From Microlunatus speluncae (GTDB taxonomy: Bacteria; Actinomycetota; Actinomycetes; Propionibacteriales; Propionibacteriaceae), in NCBI RefSeq assembly GCF_009299835.1, contig NZ_VKCZ01000018.1, forward strand, positions 62,001 to 126,000: a DNA stretch of 64,000 nt. Direction: 5' to 3'. How positions within the stretch are numbered: position 1 is the first letter of the stretch; each line of letters begins with the position of its first letter. Shown one piece after another: positions 34,164-42,287 of the stretch. The notes beneath the pieces are model-generated. The model saw only the letters and a list, made by a program, of their open reading frames with translations, was not told the origin of the DNA and did not search any database. Made by a program: the position numbers and the translations under genes.

Positions 34164-34214
34164 GTCGTCGATCGCCCGTTCCGGAAGTGATCATCGCCCG
34201 CTCGAGGAGGAAAC

Positions 34215-35843
34215 ATGACCAGCATTGCGATGAACCGGAGGACCCTGTTGGCCGCCGGTGCCGGCGGCTCGGCCGCCCTGCTCGGCGGCGGGGCCCTGGC
34301 CGGCTGCAGCAACCGGTCCGGCAGCCCACAGAACGCGCCCTCGGTCAACGAGGCCGTGATCCGGCCGGCCTACGTCCCGTACCGCGGCGTGCAGCCCGAC
34401 CTGCCCGGCAACGAGGCCGGCGTCGACCCCGCGTTCCGCAACTTCCCCCGGGAACACCCGAAGGTCGTCCAGGAGAAACCGGGCAGCGGGCAGCCGTTGA
34501 CCGGGATGGGCAACATCTTCTACGCCGTCCCGCCCGGGCCCGACCAGAACACCTACTGGGCCGGGCTGAACGACCGGCTCGGCGTCGATCTCAAGCTGCA
34601 GATGGTGCCGACCGGGGACTGGTCCCGGAAGTTCGCCACCACGATCGCCGGCAACGAACTGCCGGACCTGATGCAGATGCGGGTGATCGCCAACTTCCCG
34701 CAACTGCTGGACAAGAAGTTCGCCCGGCTCGATGATCATCTCGCCGGCGATGCGGTCAAGAACTATCCCAACCTGGCGAACCTGCCGGAAGCGTCGTGGC
34801 AGGCGGCGATCTACAACGGCGGCATCTACGGGGTCCCGATCCCGCGGGGCGCGAGCGGCAACTACTGCTTCGTCCGGCAGGACCTGTTCGAGCAGGCCGG
34901 CGTCTCGATGGAACCGAAGGGCTTCGACGAGCTGAAGGAACTGATGCGGGCGTTGACCGACCCGCCGAAGCGGCGCTGGGCGATCGGCTCCTGGGCCCAG
35001 TTGCGCAAGCATCTGATCACCCTGAACGAGGCGCCCAACGGTTGGCGGTACGAGGGCGGCAAGCTGACCCATCAGTACGAGACCGAGGAATACAAGCAGA
35101 CGATCAACGACCTGATCGAGCTGTGGCAACTCGGCGTGATTCATCCGGACACCTTCTCCGACAGCTTGCAGTCCAAGGCGCTGTTCAGCTCGGGGTCGAT
35201 CGCGATCACCCACGACGGCTATCTCGGCTGGACCCAGTACGTGTTGGACAACGTGTCCAATCCGGCCTTCAAGCTCGGCCTGATCCCGGTCTACACCCGC
35301 GACGGCAGCGAGCTCGCGCCCTGGCACCAGGGCAACGCCAGCTTCTCGATCACCTCGCTGAAGAAGCAGGACTCGCCGGACAAGCTCACCTTGGCCCTGC
35401 GGGTGCTGAACTGGCTGGCGGCACCGTTCGGCACGGAGGAATACCTCTACCGGCTGTACGGCGAGCAGGGCGTCGATCACACCGTCAACGCCGAGGGCAA
35501 TCCGACGCTGACCAAGACCGGCCAGACCAATACGGTGCTGCCGATCCGCTACCTGGCCGACGCGCCCCCGGTGATCTACCAGCCGGGCCGCCCGGACGAC
35601 GCCGATCAGCAACACGCCTATCAGACCAAGATCCTGGCGACCTCGGTCGCCGATCCGACCGACGGCCTGTTCTCCAACACCCTGGCCACCCAGAACGCCA
35701 CCGTCGACCGGAACGTGACCGACGGACTGAAGGCGATCATCCAGGGCCGCAAACCGTTCGCCGAGTGGGACCGGCTGATCGACACCTGGCGCCAGCAGGC
35801 GGGGGACAAGATCCGGGCCGAGTACGAAGATCAACTCCAGTGA
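34215..35843 (+). CDS. Substrate-binding lipoprotein 4 of 5
   Basis: A 542-residue paralogue of the copy 1/5 subgroup. The signal MNRRTLLAAGAGGSAALLGG ends in lipobox LAGC. It shares FATTIAGNELPDLMQM and APFGTEEYLYRLYGEQGVDHTVNAEGNPTLTKTGQTNTVLPIRYLADAPPVIYQPGRPDD. A GAGGAGG site at good spacing precedes the ATG. In the cleft region it has NYCFVRQDLFEQAG and lacks a 4-residue stretch relative to copy 1. The 51-base gap before it is the longest among the five and contains a TGATCA. Confidence 0.93.
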   Translation: MTSIAMNRRTLLAAGAGGSAALLGGGALAGCSNRSGSPQNAPSVNEAVIRPAYVPYRGVQPDLPGNEAGVDPAFRNFPREHPKVVQEKPGSGQPLTGMGNIFYAVPPGPDQNTYWAGLNDRLGVDLKLQMVPTGDWSRKFATTIAGNELPDLMQMRVIANFPQLLDKKFARLDDHLAGDAVKNYPNLANLPEASWQAAIYNGGIYGVPIPRGASGNYCFVRQDLFEQAGVSMEPKGFDELKELMRALTDPPKRRWAIGSWAQLRKHLITLNEAPNGWRYEGGKLTHQYETEEYKQTINDLIELWQLGVIHPDTFSDSLQSKALFSSGSIAITHDGYLGWTQYVLDNVSNPAFKLGLIPVYTRDGSELAPWHQGNASFSITSLKKQDSPDKLTLALRVLNWLAAPFGTEEYLYRLYGEQGVDHTVNAEGNPTLTKTGQTNTVLPIRYLADAPPVIYQPGRPDDADQQHAYQTKILATSVADPTDGLFSNTLATQNATVDRNVTDGLKAIIQGRKPFAEWDRLIDTWRQQAGDKIRAEYEDQLQ

Positions 35844-35845
35844 TC

Positions 35846-37474
35846 ATGGAAACATTCGGCCGAAGGGCCCTGCTGGCCGGCACCGGCGGATCGGCGGTGC
35901 TGTTGGGCAGCGGAGCGCTGTCGTCCTGCGCCACCAAGAGCGGGGAGGTGCAGAACCGGCCGGAGGCCAACGCCGCCGCGGTCCTGCCCAGCTACCTCCC
36001 GTACACCGGGATCACCCCGGACCTGCCGCCCAACGAGCAGGGCGTCGAGGCCGGCTTCCACCACTTCCCGGCCGAACGCCCGTCCGTCGCTCCGGAGCAC
36101 CCGGGCCACGGCGAGACGATCTCGGCGATGGGGAACATCTTCTACGCCGTGCCACCCGGTCCGGACCAGAACAGCTACTGGGCCGGGCTGAACGAGCGAC
36201 TCGGGGTCACGCTGGACCTGCGGATGGTCGCCAGCGGGGACTACACGGCGAAGTTCGCCACCACCATCGCCGGCAACGAACTGCCCGACGTGATGCAGAT
36301 GCGCGACGTGGCCAACTTCCCGCAACTGCTGGACAAACGATTCACCCGGTTGGACGACCAGCTGGCCGGGGATGCGATCAAGGACTACCCCAACCTGGCC
36401 AACATACCGACCCGGCACTGGAAGCCGACCGTGTTCAACGGCGGTCTCTACGGGATCCCGATCCCGCGCGGCGCCATCTCCAGCTACGTCTTCCTCCGGC
36501 TGGACCGGTTCGAGGCTGCGGGCGCCGATCCGGAGCCGAAGGGTTTCGAGGAACTGAAGAAGGTCGCCCAGGCGCTGACCGACCCGAAACGGCGGCACTG
36601 GGCCTTCGGCGGCTGGACCCAGCTGCTCGAGCTGCTGATCGGGATCAACGAGGCTCCGAACGTGTGGCGGGAGAGCGGCGGCAAGCTGACCCACCAGTTC
36701 GAGACCGAGGAATACCGGCAGGCCGTCGGCGACCTGATCGAGTTGTGGCGGCTCGGCGTGATCCATCCCGACACGTTCACCGGGCAGGTGCAGAAGTCGG
36801 AGAACTTCAACGCGGCGACGTTCGCCATCGGGTCGCACGGCGGCTACCTGGCCTGGACACAACACGTGCTGGACAACGTCGACACGCCGGGCTTCAAGAT
36901 GGGCCTGATGCCGATGTACACCCGCGACGGCAGCCGGCCGGCCGCCTGGCACATCGGCGACGGCTGCTATTCGATCACCTCCCTGAAGAAGCAGGAGTCC
37001 CCGGACAAGATCAAGTTGATCTTGCGCGTGCTGGACTGGCTGGCGGCGCCGTTCGGCACCGAGGAATACCTGTACCGGCTGTTCGGCGCGGAGGGCGTCG
37101 ATCACACGATGACCGCCGACGGTGACCCGCTGCTGACCAAGACCGGGATCGCCAACACCGTGCTGCCGATCCGCTATATGTCCGACTCCCCGGCCGTGAT
37201 CTACCAGGCCGGCCGGCCGGAGGACACCGACGTGCAGCACGCGTACCAGAGCCGGTCGCTGGCCAACACCATGGCCAATCCGGTGGTCGGCCTGTTCTCC
37301 AACACGGCGGTGACCAAGTCCGCCGGCGCCGAGCGGACCTTCACCGACGGCCTGCAACAGATCGTCCGCGGCCGGCGCCCGATCGCCGACCTGGACGCGC
37401 TCGTCGCGGCCTGGCGTCAGACCGCCGGCGACGCGATGCGCGCCGAGTACGAGGACCAGCTGCAGCACCGATGA
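35846..37474 (+). CDS. Substrate-binding lipoprotein 5 of 5
   Basis: A 542-residue paralogue. The signal FGRRALLAGTGGSAVLLGSG ends in an atypical lipobox LSSC. The ATG follows the previous stop by two bases in TGATCATG with no clear ribosome site, so it depends on coupling to copy 4. Shared marks are FATTIAGNELPDVMQM, RHWKPTVFNGGLYGIPIPRGAISSYVFLRLDRFEAAG and PFGTEEYLYRLFGAEGVDHTMTADGDPLLTKTG. The DUF2264 gene follows after 34 bases. Confidence 0.92.
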   Translation: METFGRRALLAGTGGSAVLLGSGALSSCATKSGEVQNRPEANAAAVLPSYLPYTGITPDLPPNEQGVEAGFHHFPAERPSVAPEHPGHGETISAMGNIFYAVPPGPDQNSYWAGLNERLGVTLDLRMVASGDYTAKFATTIAGNELPDVMQMRDVANFPQLLDKRFTRLDDQLAGDAIKDYPNLANIPTRHWKPTVFNGGLYGIPIPRGAISSYVFLRLDRFEAAGADPEPKGFEELKKVAQALTDPKRRHWAFGGWTQLLELLIGINEAPNVWRESGGKLTHQFETEEYRQAVGDLIELWRLGVIHPDTFTGQVQKSENFNAATFAIGSHGGYLAWTQHVLDNVDTPGFKMGLMPMYTRDGSRPAAWHIGDGCYSITSLKKQESPDKIKLILRVLDWLAAPFGTEEYLYRLFGAEGVDHTMTADGDPLLTKTGIANTVLPIRYMSDSPAVIYQAGRPEDTDVQHAYQSRSLANTMANPVVGLFSNTAVTKSAGAERTFTDGLQQIVRGRRPIADLDALVAAWRQTAGDAMRAEYEDQLQHR

Positions 37475-37508
37475 TGATCATCAACCCGACGAGAGGACTG
37501 ACCGGCCG

Positions 37509-39386
37509 ATGACGAGCCAGCGCGGACTGGACGAAGATCGCGAACTGTCGCCGTACACCGGATGGACCCGCCGGCACGTGGCGGACCTGGCCGACCGGTC
37601 GCTGCTGGCGCTGCGGCCGTGGGCGACCCCGGACCACGCGCGATTCGACCTGCCCGGCCCGTCCTCCGGTTCGGGACCGATCAGCGACGGCCTGGAGGGC
37701 TTCGCCCGGTCGTTCCTCGCGGCCGGCTTCCGGCTGGCCGGCGCCGACGTCGATCCTCATGATCATGCCGGCTGGTATGCCCGCGGGCTGATCGCCGGCA
37801 CCGATCCCGACTCCGGTGAAGCGTGGCCGTCACTGGCCGAACGAGGCCAGGCCCGGGTCGAGGCGGCCGCGATCGCCATCGCCCTGCACGAGTCGCGCCG
37901 CTGGATCTGGGACGTCCTGCCGCCGCGGGCGCAGGAGCGGATCATCGACTGGCTGGCCGGTTCGATCGGCGCCAAGTACTCGTTCAGCAACTGGCGCTGG
38001 TTCCAGAACGTCACCCAGGCGTTCCTGCGGTCGGTCGGCGGCCCGTACGACAAGGACGAGTTGGCGACCAACCTGGAGTTCCTCGACTCCTGTTATCTCG
38101 GCGACGGCTGGTACAGCGACGGCCGGCCGGACGGGCGCGGCGGCAACATCGACTGGTACGCCGGCTGGGTGATGCAGCAGTTCTCGGTCTGGTACTGCCG
38201 GATGTCGGCCGACGAGCCGGGCATCGAGACGCGGCTCGACACGTACCGGGAACGGCTCCGCGACTACGTGGCGAGCGCCGCGGAACTGTTCGGCGCCGAT
38301 GGGGCACCGCTGTATCAGGGTCGTTCGCTCGTCTATCGCTACGCCGCCGTCGGCGCCCTGTGGACCGGGGCGATCTTCGACGCCAACCCGTTGCCGCCGG
38401 GCCGGCTCCGCCGCACCTGCGTCGGGGCGATCCGCTACTTCGCCGACCGCGACGCCTTCGACGGCAACGGCCTGCTCAGCCTCGGCTGGCACGGCCGCTT
38501 CGACCCGATGCGGCAGTCCTACTCCGGCCCCGGCTCGCCGTACTGGGCCAGCCTCGGCCTGGCCGGTCTGGCCCTGCCGGCGACCCACACGGTCTGGACC
38601 GAACCCGAGCAGCCGGCCCCGATCGATCTCGACGACACGGCCCGGCCGATCCGGCCGATCGGCTGGCTCACCTCCGGGACCGCCGCCGACGGCATCGTCC
38701 GGGTGGTCAATCACGGCGTCGACCACAGCGGTGCCGAGCCGAAGGCCGAGGCCCCGCAATACAACCGGTACGGCTACTCGACGGTCACCGCGCCGGTGCC
38801 GCTGCCCGGCGGAGCCGCCGAGGCGTTGGACAATCAGGTCGTCCTGGTCGACTCCGCCGGTCGCTGGTCGCAGCGGCCGATCATCAACCTGAGCAGTGTC
38901 GATGATCATCGAGTGGAGAGCCGGCAGCTCGCCTACTTCGCCCGTGTGGAACCAGCCGTTGGCTTCGACCCAGGCCCGGAACTGCACTGTGTCTCGATCC
39001 TCCGCGGAGCGATCGAGGTGCGAGCCGTCCGCCTCGGCGACGTCCCGGCGGGGGAGTCCGCGCCGGACCGCCTCCTGATCTCGGGCTTCGCCGTGCCGCG
39101 CACCCCCGCCCCCGGCGCCCGCTCCACCCTGGTCAGCACCGTCCATCCCCTGACCCCCGGCGGCACCACCGGCAGCACCGTCCACCCGGAACAGAACGCG
39201 TTCGGCGCCGACCTCGAAGTCCCCTGGACCCGCTTCGACACCCCCGAACCCGCCCGCTGGTACGCCGTGGCAATCGGGCTCGCCGAAGCGGAACCGGACT
39301 GGCCGACCGTCGATGTCGACGGCTCCGGTGGCCTCGTCGTCACCTGGGCCGACGGCAGCATCGATCGGATGGCGGACGCACCCTGA
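37509..39386 (+). CDS. DUF2264 protein, carbohydrate-associated alpha/alpha-toroid
   Basis: The 625-residue protein has no signal peptide and is probably cytosolic. The DUF2264 segments are visible: SNWRWFQNVTQAFLRSVGG, YLGDGWYSDGRPDGRGGNIDWYAGWVMQQFSVWYCRM, LYQGRSLVYRYAAVGALWTGAIF and FSP-like SGPGSPYWASLGLAGLALP. The C-terminal third is a beta-rich domain with several His and Arg. The family is structurally reminiscent of (alpha/alpha)6 polysaccharide lyases and hydrolases. Here it is the only catabolic candidate in the operon, so it probably acts on the oligosaccharide imported by the ABC system. The reaction is unknown. Confidence 0.85.
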   Translation: MTSQRGLDEDRELSPYTGWTRRHVADLADRSLLALRPWATPDHARFDLPGPSSGSGPISDGLEGFARSFLAAGFRLAGADVDPHDHAGWYARGLIAGTDPDSGEAWPSLAERGQARVEAAAIAIALHESRRWIWDVLPPRAQERIIDWLAGSIGAKYSFSNWRWFQNVTQAFLRSVGGPYDKDELATNLEFLDSCYLGDGWYSDGRPDGRGGNIDWYAGWVMQQFSVWYCRMSADEPGIETRLDTYRERLRDYVASAAELFGADGAPLYQGRSLVYRYAAVGALWTGAIFDANPLPPGRLRRTCVGAIRYFADRDAFDGNGLLSLGWHGRFDPMRQSYSGPGSPYWASLGLAGLALPATHTVWTEPEQPAPIDLDDTARPIRPIGWLTSGTAADGIVRVVNHGVDHSGAEPKAEAPQYNRYGYSTVTAPVPLPGGAAEALDNQVVLVDSAGRWSQRPIINLSSVDDHRVESRQLAYFARVEPAVGFDPGPELHCVSILRGAIEVRAVRLGDVPAGESAPDRLLISGFAVPRTPAPGARSTLVSTVHPLTPGGTTGSTVHPEQNAFGADLEVPWTRFDTPEPARWYAVAIGLAEAEPDWPTVDVDGSGGLVVTWADGSIDRMADAP

Positions 39387-39469
39387 GTCCGTGGAACTGT
39401 GAGGTCGGCGTTGACTGCGGCCGCGATCGCCGGCCCGGACTCCCGGCCGAGCCCAAACGGCGGACCGAG

Positions 39470-40480
39470 TCACGGTCCGCGGGTGCTCGCGCGCTCGACG
39501 ACCCGCCACTCGACCTGCCGGTGCCGGCCGGCACCGGTGAATCCGTTCATCCGGTCGATCAGCAGTTCGACGGCGGTCTCGGCGGTCCCGGCCTTGTCGG
39601 TGGCCAGGGTGGTCAGCGACGGGGTGAGGTGGCGGCTGATCTGCAGGTCGTCCCAGCCGGCGACCGCGACCTGCTCGGGGATCGAGACCCCGTGATCATG
39701 CAGGGCATGGATGGCGCCCGCTGCGAGCAGGTCGTCGCGACAGAACAACGCGTCGAACCGCGTCCCGCCGGCCAGGGCCGCGGCGACGACGCGGTAGCCG
39801 CCGTCCGCGCTGAGCCCGTCCAGCAACAGTTCGCGGCTCGGGTCGTGCGGCAGACCGGCCGCGGCCAACGCCTGTCGGTAGCCGGTCAACCGTTGCCGGC
39901 TGGTCTCGCCCATCGGTTCTCGTTGCCGGCCGAGGAAGGCGATCGACCGACGCCCGCCGCGAATCAGATGTTCGGTCATCGCTGCCGCCGCCGCGACGTT
40001 GTCGACGCCGACGTGGTCGATCGCCGTCGGCCGGATGGCCTCGCCGAGCAGCACCAGCGGAAAGTCCGGCTGGAGGTTCGCAAGATCATCGGCGGTCAGC
40101 CGGACCGGATGGAAGATCACGCCGTCCACCAAACCGCGATCGCGATTCTGCAACACGGCCCGCTCCGGCTCGGTCCGCGGCGTGAGCTGCTCGACGACCA
40201 CCCGCTGGCCGTGGGCCTGGGCGGCGATCTGGAGGGCCCGAGCGATCTCGCCGAAGTAGGGCACGTCGGTGGTCCAGACGACGACCGCGATCGTGCCGGT
40301 CCGCCCGGTGGCCAGCCGGCGGGCCGAGGCGTTGGGCCGGTAGCCGAGGGCGTCGATCGCCGACTGCACCCGCTGCCTGGTGTCCGGCCGGACATGTCGA
40401 TAGCCGTTGACGACGTTGGAGACGGTCTTCATCGACACCCCGGCGTGGCGGGCGACGTCGATCAATCGCGGCGCCGCCAT
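39470..40480 (-). CDS. LacI-family transcriptional regulator
   Basis: The N-terminal helix-turn-helix and hinge are typical (LIDVARHAGVSMKTVSNVVNGYRHVRPDTRQRVQSAIDALGYRPN). A periplasmic-binding-like effector domain follows, including VDGVIFHPVRL, VGVDNVAAAAAMTEHLIRGGRRSIAFLG and VAVAGWDDLQISRHLTPSLTTL. ATG 40480 is two bases after the stop of the binding protein 40483-42117 (TGATCATG), so the two genes are one operon. It converges on the DUF2264 gene and is the natural candidate regulator of both sugar-import units. Confidence 0.93.
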   Translation of the reverse strand: MAAPRLIDVARHAGVSMKTVSNVVNGYRHVRPDTRQRVQSAIDALGYRPNASARRLATGRTGTIAVVVWTTDVPYFGEIARALQIAAQAHGQRVVVEQLTPRTEPERAVLQNRDRGLVDGVIFHPVRLTADDLANLQPDFPLVLLGEAIRPTAIDHVGVDNVAAAAAMTEHLIRGGRRSIAFLGRQREPMGETSRQRLTGYRQALAAAGLPHDPSRELLLDGLSADGGYRVVAAALAGGTRFDALFCRDDLLAAGAIHALHDHGVSIPEQVAVAGWDDLQISRHLTPSLTTLATDKAGTAETAVELLIDRMNGFTGAGRHRQVEWRVVERASTRGP

Positions 40481-40482
40481 GA

Positions 40483-42117
40483 TCAGCCGGCGGCTTGACG
40501 GGCCTCGGCCAGCTCGTCGCGGATCTGGTCCCCGCCGCCGCTCTTCCACTTCTTGACCTCTTCGGACCAGGCGGAGACCGGCCGCCGACCCTGGATGATC
40601 TCCTCGACGATGTCGTTGACGCCCTTGTTGATCTGGGCTCCCTTCCGGGAATCGGTCTCGGAGTAGAGGCCGGCGACCGGGTTGGTCTGCGCGGTCGGAA
40701 TGATCTTGGACTGCGCGTCGTACATCGCCTGGGTGCCCCCTTCCTGGGTGGGCACGAAGAGTGCATAGGGTGCGGCGGCCTGGTACCCCAGCTCGAGTCG
40801 GGTCTCGCTCTTGCCCTTGTCGGTCAGCACCGGGTTGCCGTTCTGCCGCTGATGGTGGACGCCTTCCAGGCCGTACTTGACGAACAGGTGCTCCTTCGTG
40901 CCGAACGGCGCGGCCAGGTAGTCGAGGTAGCTCAAGATCGTTTCGATCCGGGATTCGGAGTTCTTGTTGATCGACACGGTGTGCAGGGTCGGCCCGCCCA
41001 TCCAGGCCCGACCCGGCCCGGATCCGTCGTGCAGCGGCACCGGAAGGATCCTGAAGGTGCCGCGGCCACCGGGCAGCGCCTCGACCAGGCCGGGCCAGCC
41101 GCTGAAGGTGTCTACGGCCAGCGGGCAGGTCCCGTTGCCGAACCTGATCTTGTGGTCGGTGTTCTGGCCACCGAAGCCGTCCGGGTTGATGTGCTTCGCC
41201 TGCCACAGCTTCCGCACCGCCTCGAGCGCGGGCTCGTGCCCCGGATGTTCGTTGGCGCTGACCAGGTTGTCGCCATCGAGGGACCAGGCGTTCGGGACGC
41301 CGAACATCTGCCGTACGTAGACGGTCGGCGCGACCGTGAGGGCCCACCGGTTCCGGCGCGGGTCGGTCAGCTGCCCGCACAGCTCGACGAAGTCGTCGAG
41401 CGACCGGGGATCGCCGGTCAACCCCATCGGTTCGAGAATGTCGGCCCGGGAATACAACACCTGGGTGGAGATGGGGCCACGGGGGATCGGGATTCCGTAC
41501 AGCTGACCGCCGACCAGGCCGGCGCGCCAACTGGCCGTCTGGATGTTGGCCAGGTGCGGATACTTCTTGATCTTGTCCCCGGCCAGCAGCGGCGTCAGCT
41601 CGACCGCGGTCGCCGCGAGCAGTTGCGCCCGCTGCGCCACCGAGGCGACCTGAAAGATGTCGGGCAGCCGGTTGCCCGCCACCACCGTCGCGAACTTGTC
41701 TCCGTAATCCTCGACCGGAGTCAGGCTGATCTCGATCGGTGACCCGACGGCCTCATTCAGCCGCTGCCAGAAGACGTTGTTGTTGAGTCCCGGCGGGATG
41801 GGCTGGGTCGTGCCGGTCATGACCGTGATCGGTTGCCCGTCACCGGGTGGTTCCGTGACCGCCTGGATCGGGCCTTCGGGATAGCTGAGGAAGCCGTCGT
41901 CGATGCCTTGCTCCGCACCGGACAAATCCGGCTTCACTCCTTCGTAGCGAACGTGGGTCGGCAGCGACGTCTTGCCGTCACCGCCGGCGTCCGGCTGTGG
42001 CGCCCCGCCGCGGCCCTCGTTGCTGCACGCAGTGGCGGCCAGGCCGACCGCGCCGACGGCCAGCCCGCCGCCGATCAGGGACCGGCGGCTCAGCACCGAG
42101 TCGTGGGAACGCTGCAT
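40483..42117 (-). CDS. Sixth, divergent substrate-binding lipoprotein of the LplA type
   Basis: The 544-residue protein has a signal with Arg-Arg (LSRRSLIGGGLAVGAVGL) and lipobox ATAC. It aligns with the five tandem proteins over its length: FATVVAGNRLPDIFQV, YGIPIPRGPISTQVLYSRADIL, LTDPRRNRWAL and APFGTKEHLFVKYGLEGVHHQRQNGNPVLT. It is the most divergent copy and lies on the opposite strand with its own promoter and lacI. There is no dedicated permease beside it, so it probably loads the two permeases at 27.3-29.2 kb. AAGGAGCC precedes the ATG. Confidence 0.92.
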   Translation of the reverse strand: MQRSHDSVLSRRSLIGGGLAVGAVGLAATACSNEGRGGAPQPDAGGDGKTSLPTHVRYEGVKPDLSGAEQGIDDGFLSYPEGPIQAVTEPPGDGQPITVMTGTTQPIPPGLNNNVFWQRLNEAVGSPIEISLTPVEDYGDKFATVVAGNRLPDIFQVASVAQRAQLLAATAVELTPLLAGDKIKKYPHLANIQTASWRAGLVGGQLYGIPIPRGPISTQVLYSRADILEPMGLTGDPRSLDDFVELCGQLTDPRRNRWALTVAPTVYVRQMFGVPNAWSLDGDNLVSANEHPGHEPALEAVRKLWQAKHINPDGFGGQNTDHKIRFGNGTCPLAVDTFSGWPGLVEALPGGRGTFRILPVPLHDGSGPGRAWMGGPTLHTVSINKNSESRIETILSYLDYLAAPFGTKEHLFVKYGLEGVHHQRQNGNPVLTDKGKSETRLELGYQAAAPYALFVPTQEGGTQAMYDAQSKIIPTAQTNPVAGLYSETDSRKGAQINKGVNDIVEEIIQGRRPVSAWSEEVKKWKSGGGDQIRDELAEARQAAG

Positions 42118-42175
42118 GGGTCGGCTCCTTGGTCGGGCTGCGGCGCCACCTGCGAGATCACGCCTCGGATCCTCA

Positions 42176-42203
42176 GGTTTACAGCGCTGCAAATGTCTGT
42201 CAA
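42176..42203 (-). promoter_or_regulatory. Promoter and LacI-type operator of the SBP6-lacI operon
   Basis: On the minus strand a consensus -35 TTGACA (42203-42198) is followed after 16 bases by TAAACC (42181-42176). The spacer contains the near-perfect palindrome TTTGCAGCGCTGTAAA (42193-42178), with a central CG as in LacI-family operators. A repressor bound there would occlude RNA polymerase. With the lacI gene in the same operon, autoregulation is the simplest model. Confidence 0.65.
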
Positions 42204-42287
42204 CCGGTTGCCGCGGGCTTGCCGGATCCGTCGTGGCGTCTCGTCGTAGGCTCTGCTCGTGGGAAATCGGCGGCCGGCGAGGACCGG

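Noticed and set aside
41997..42287. N-terminal extension of the NhaA fusion by about 97 codons
   Set aside because: It runs through the SBP6 start region and the TTGACA promoter/operator, so coding there is unlikely; GTG 42288 gives a normal N-terminus.
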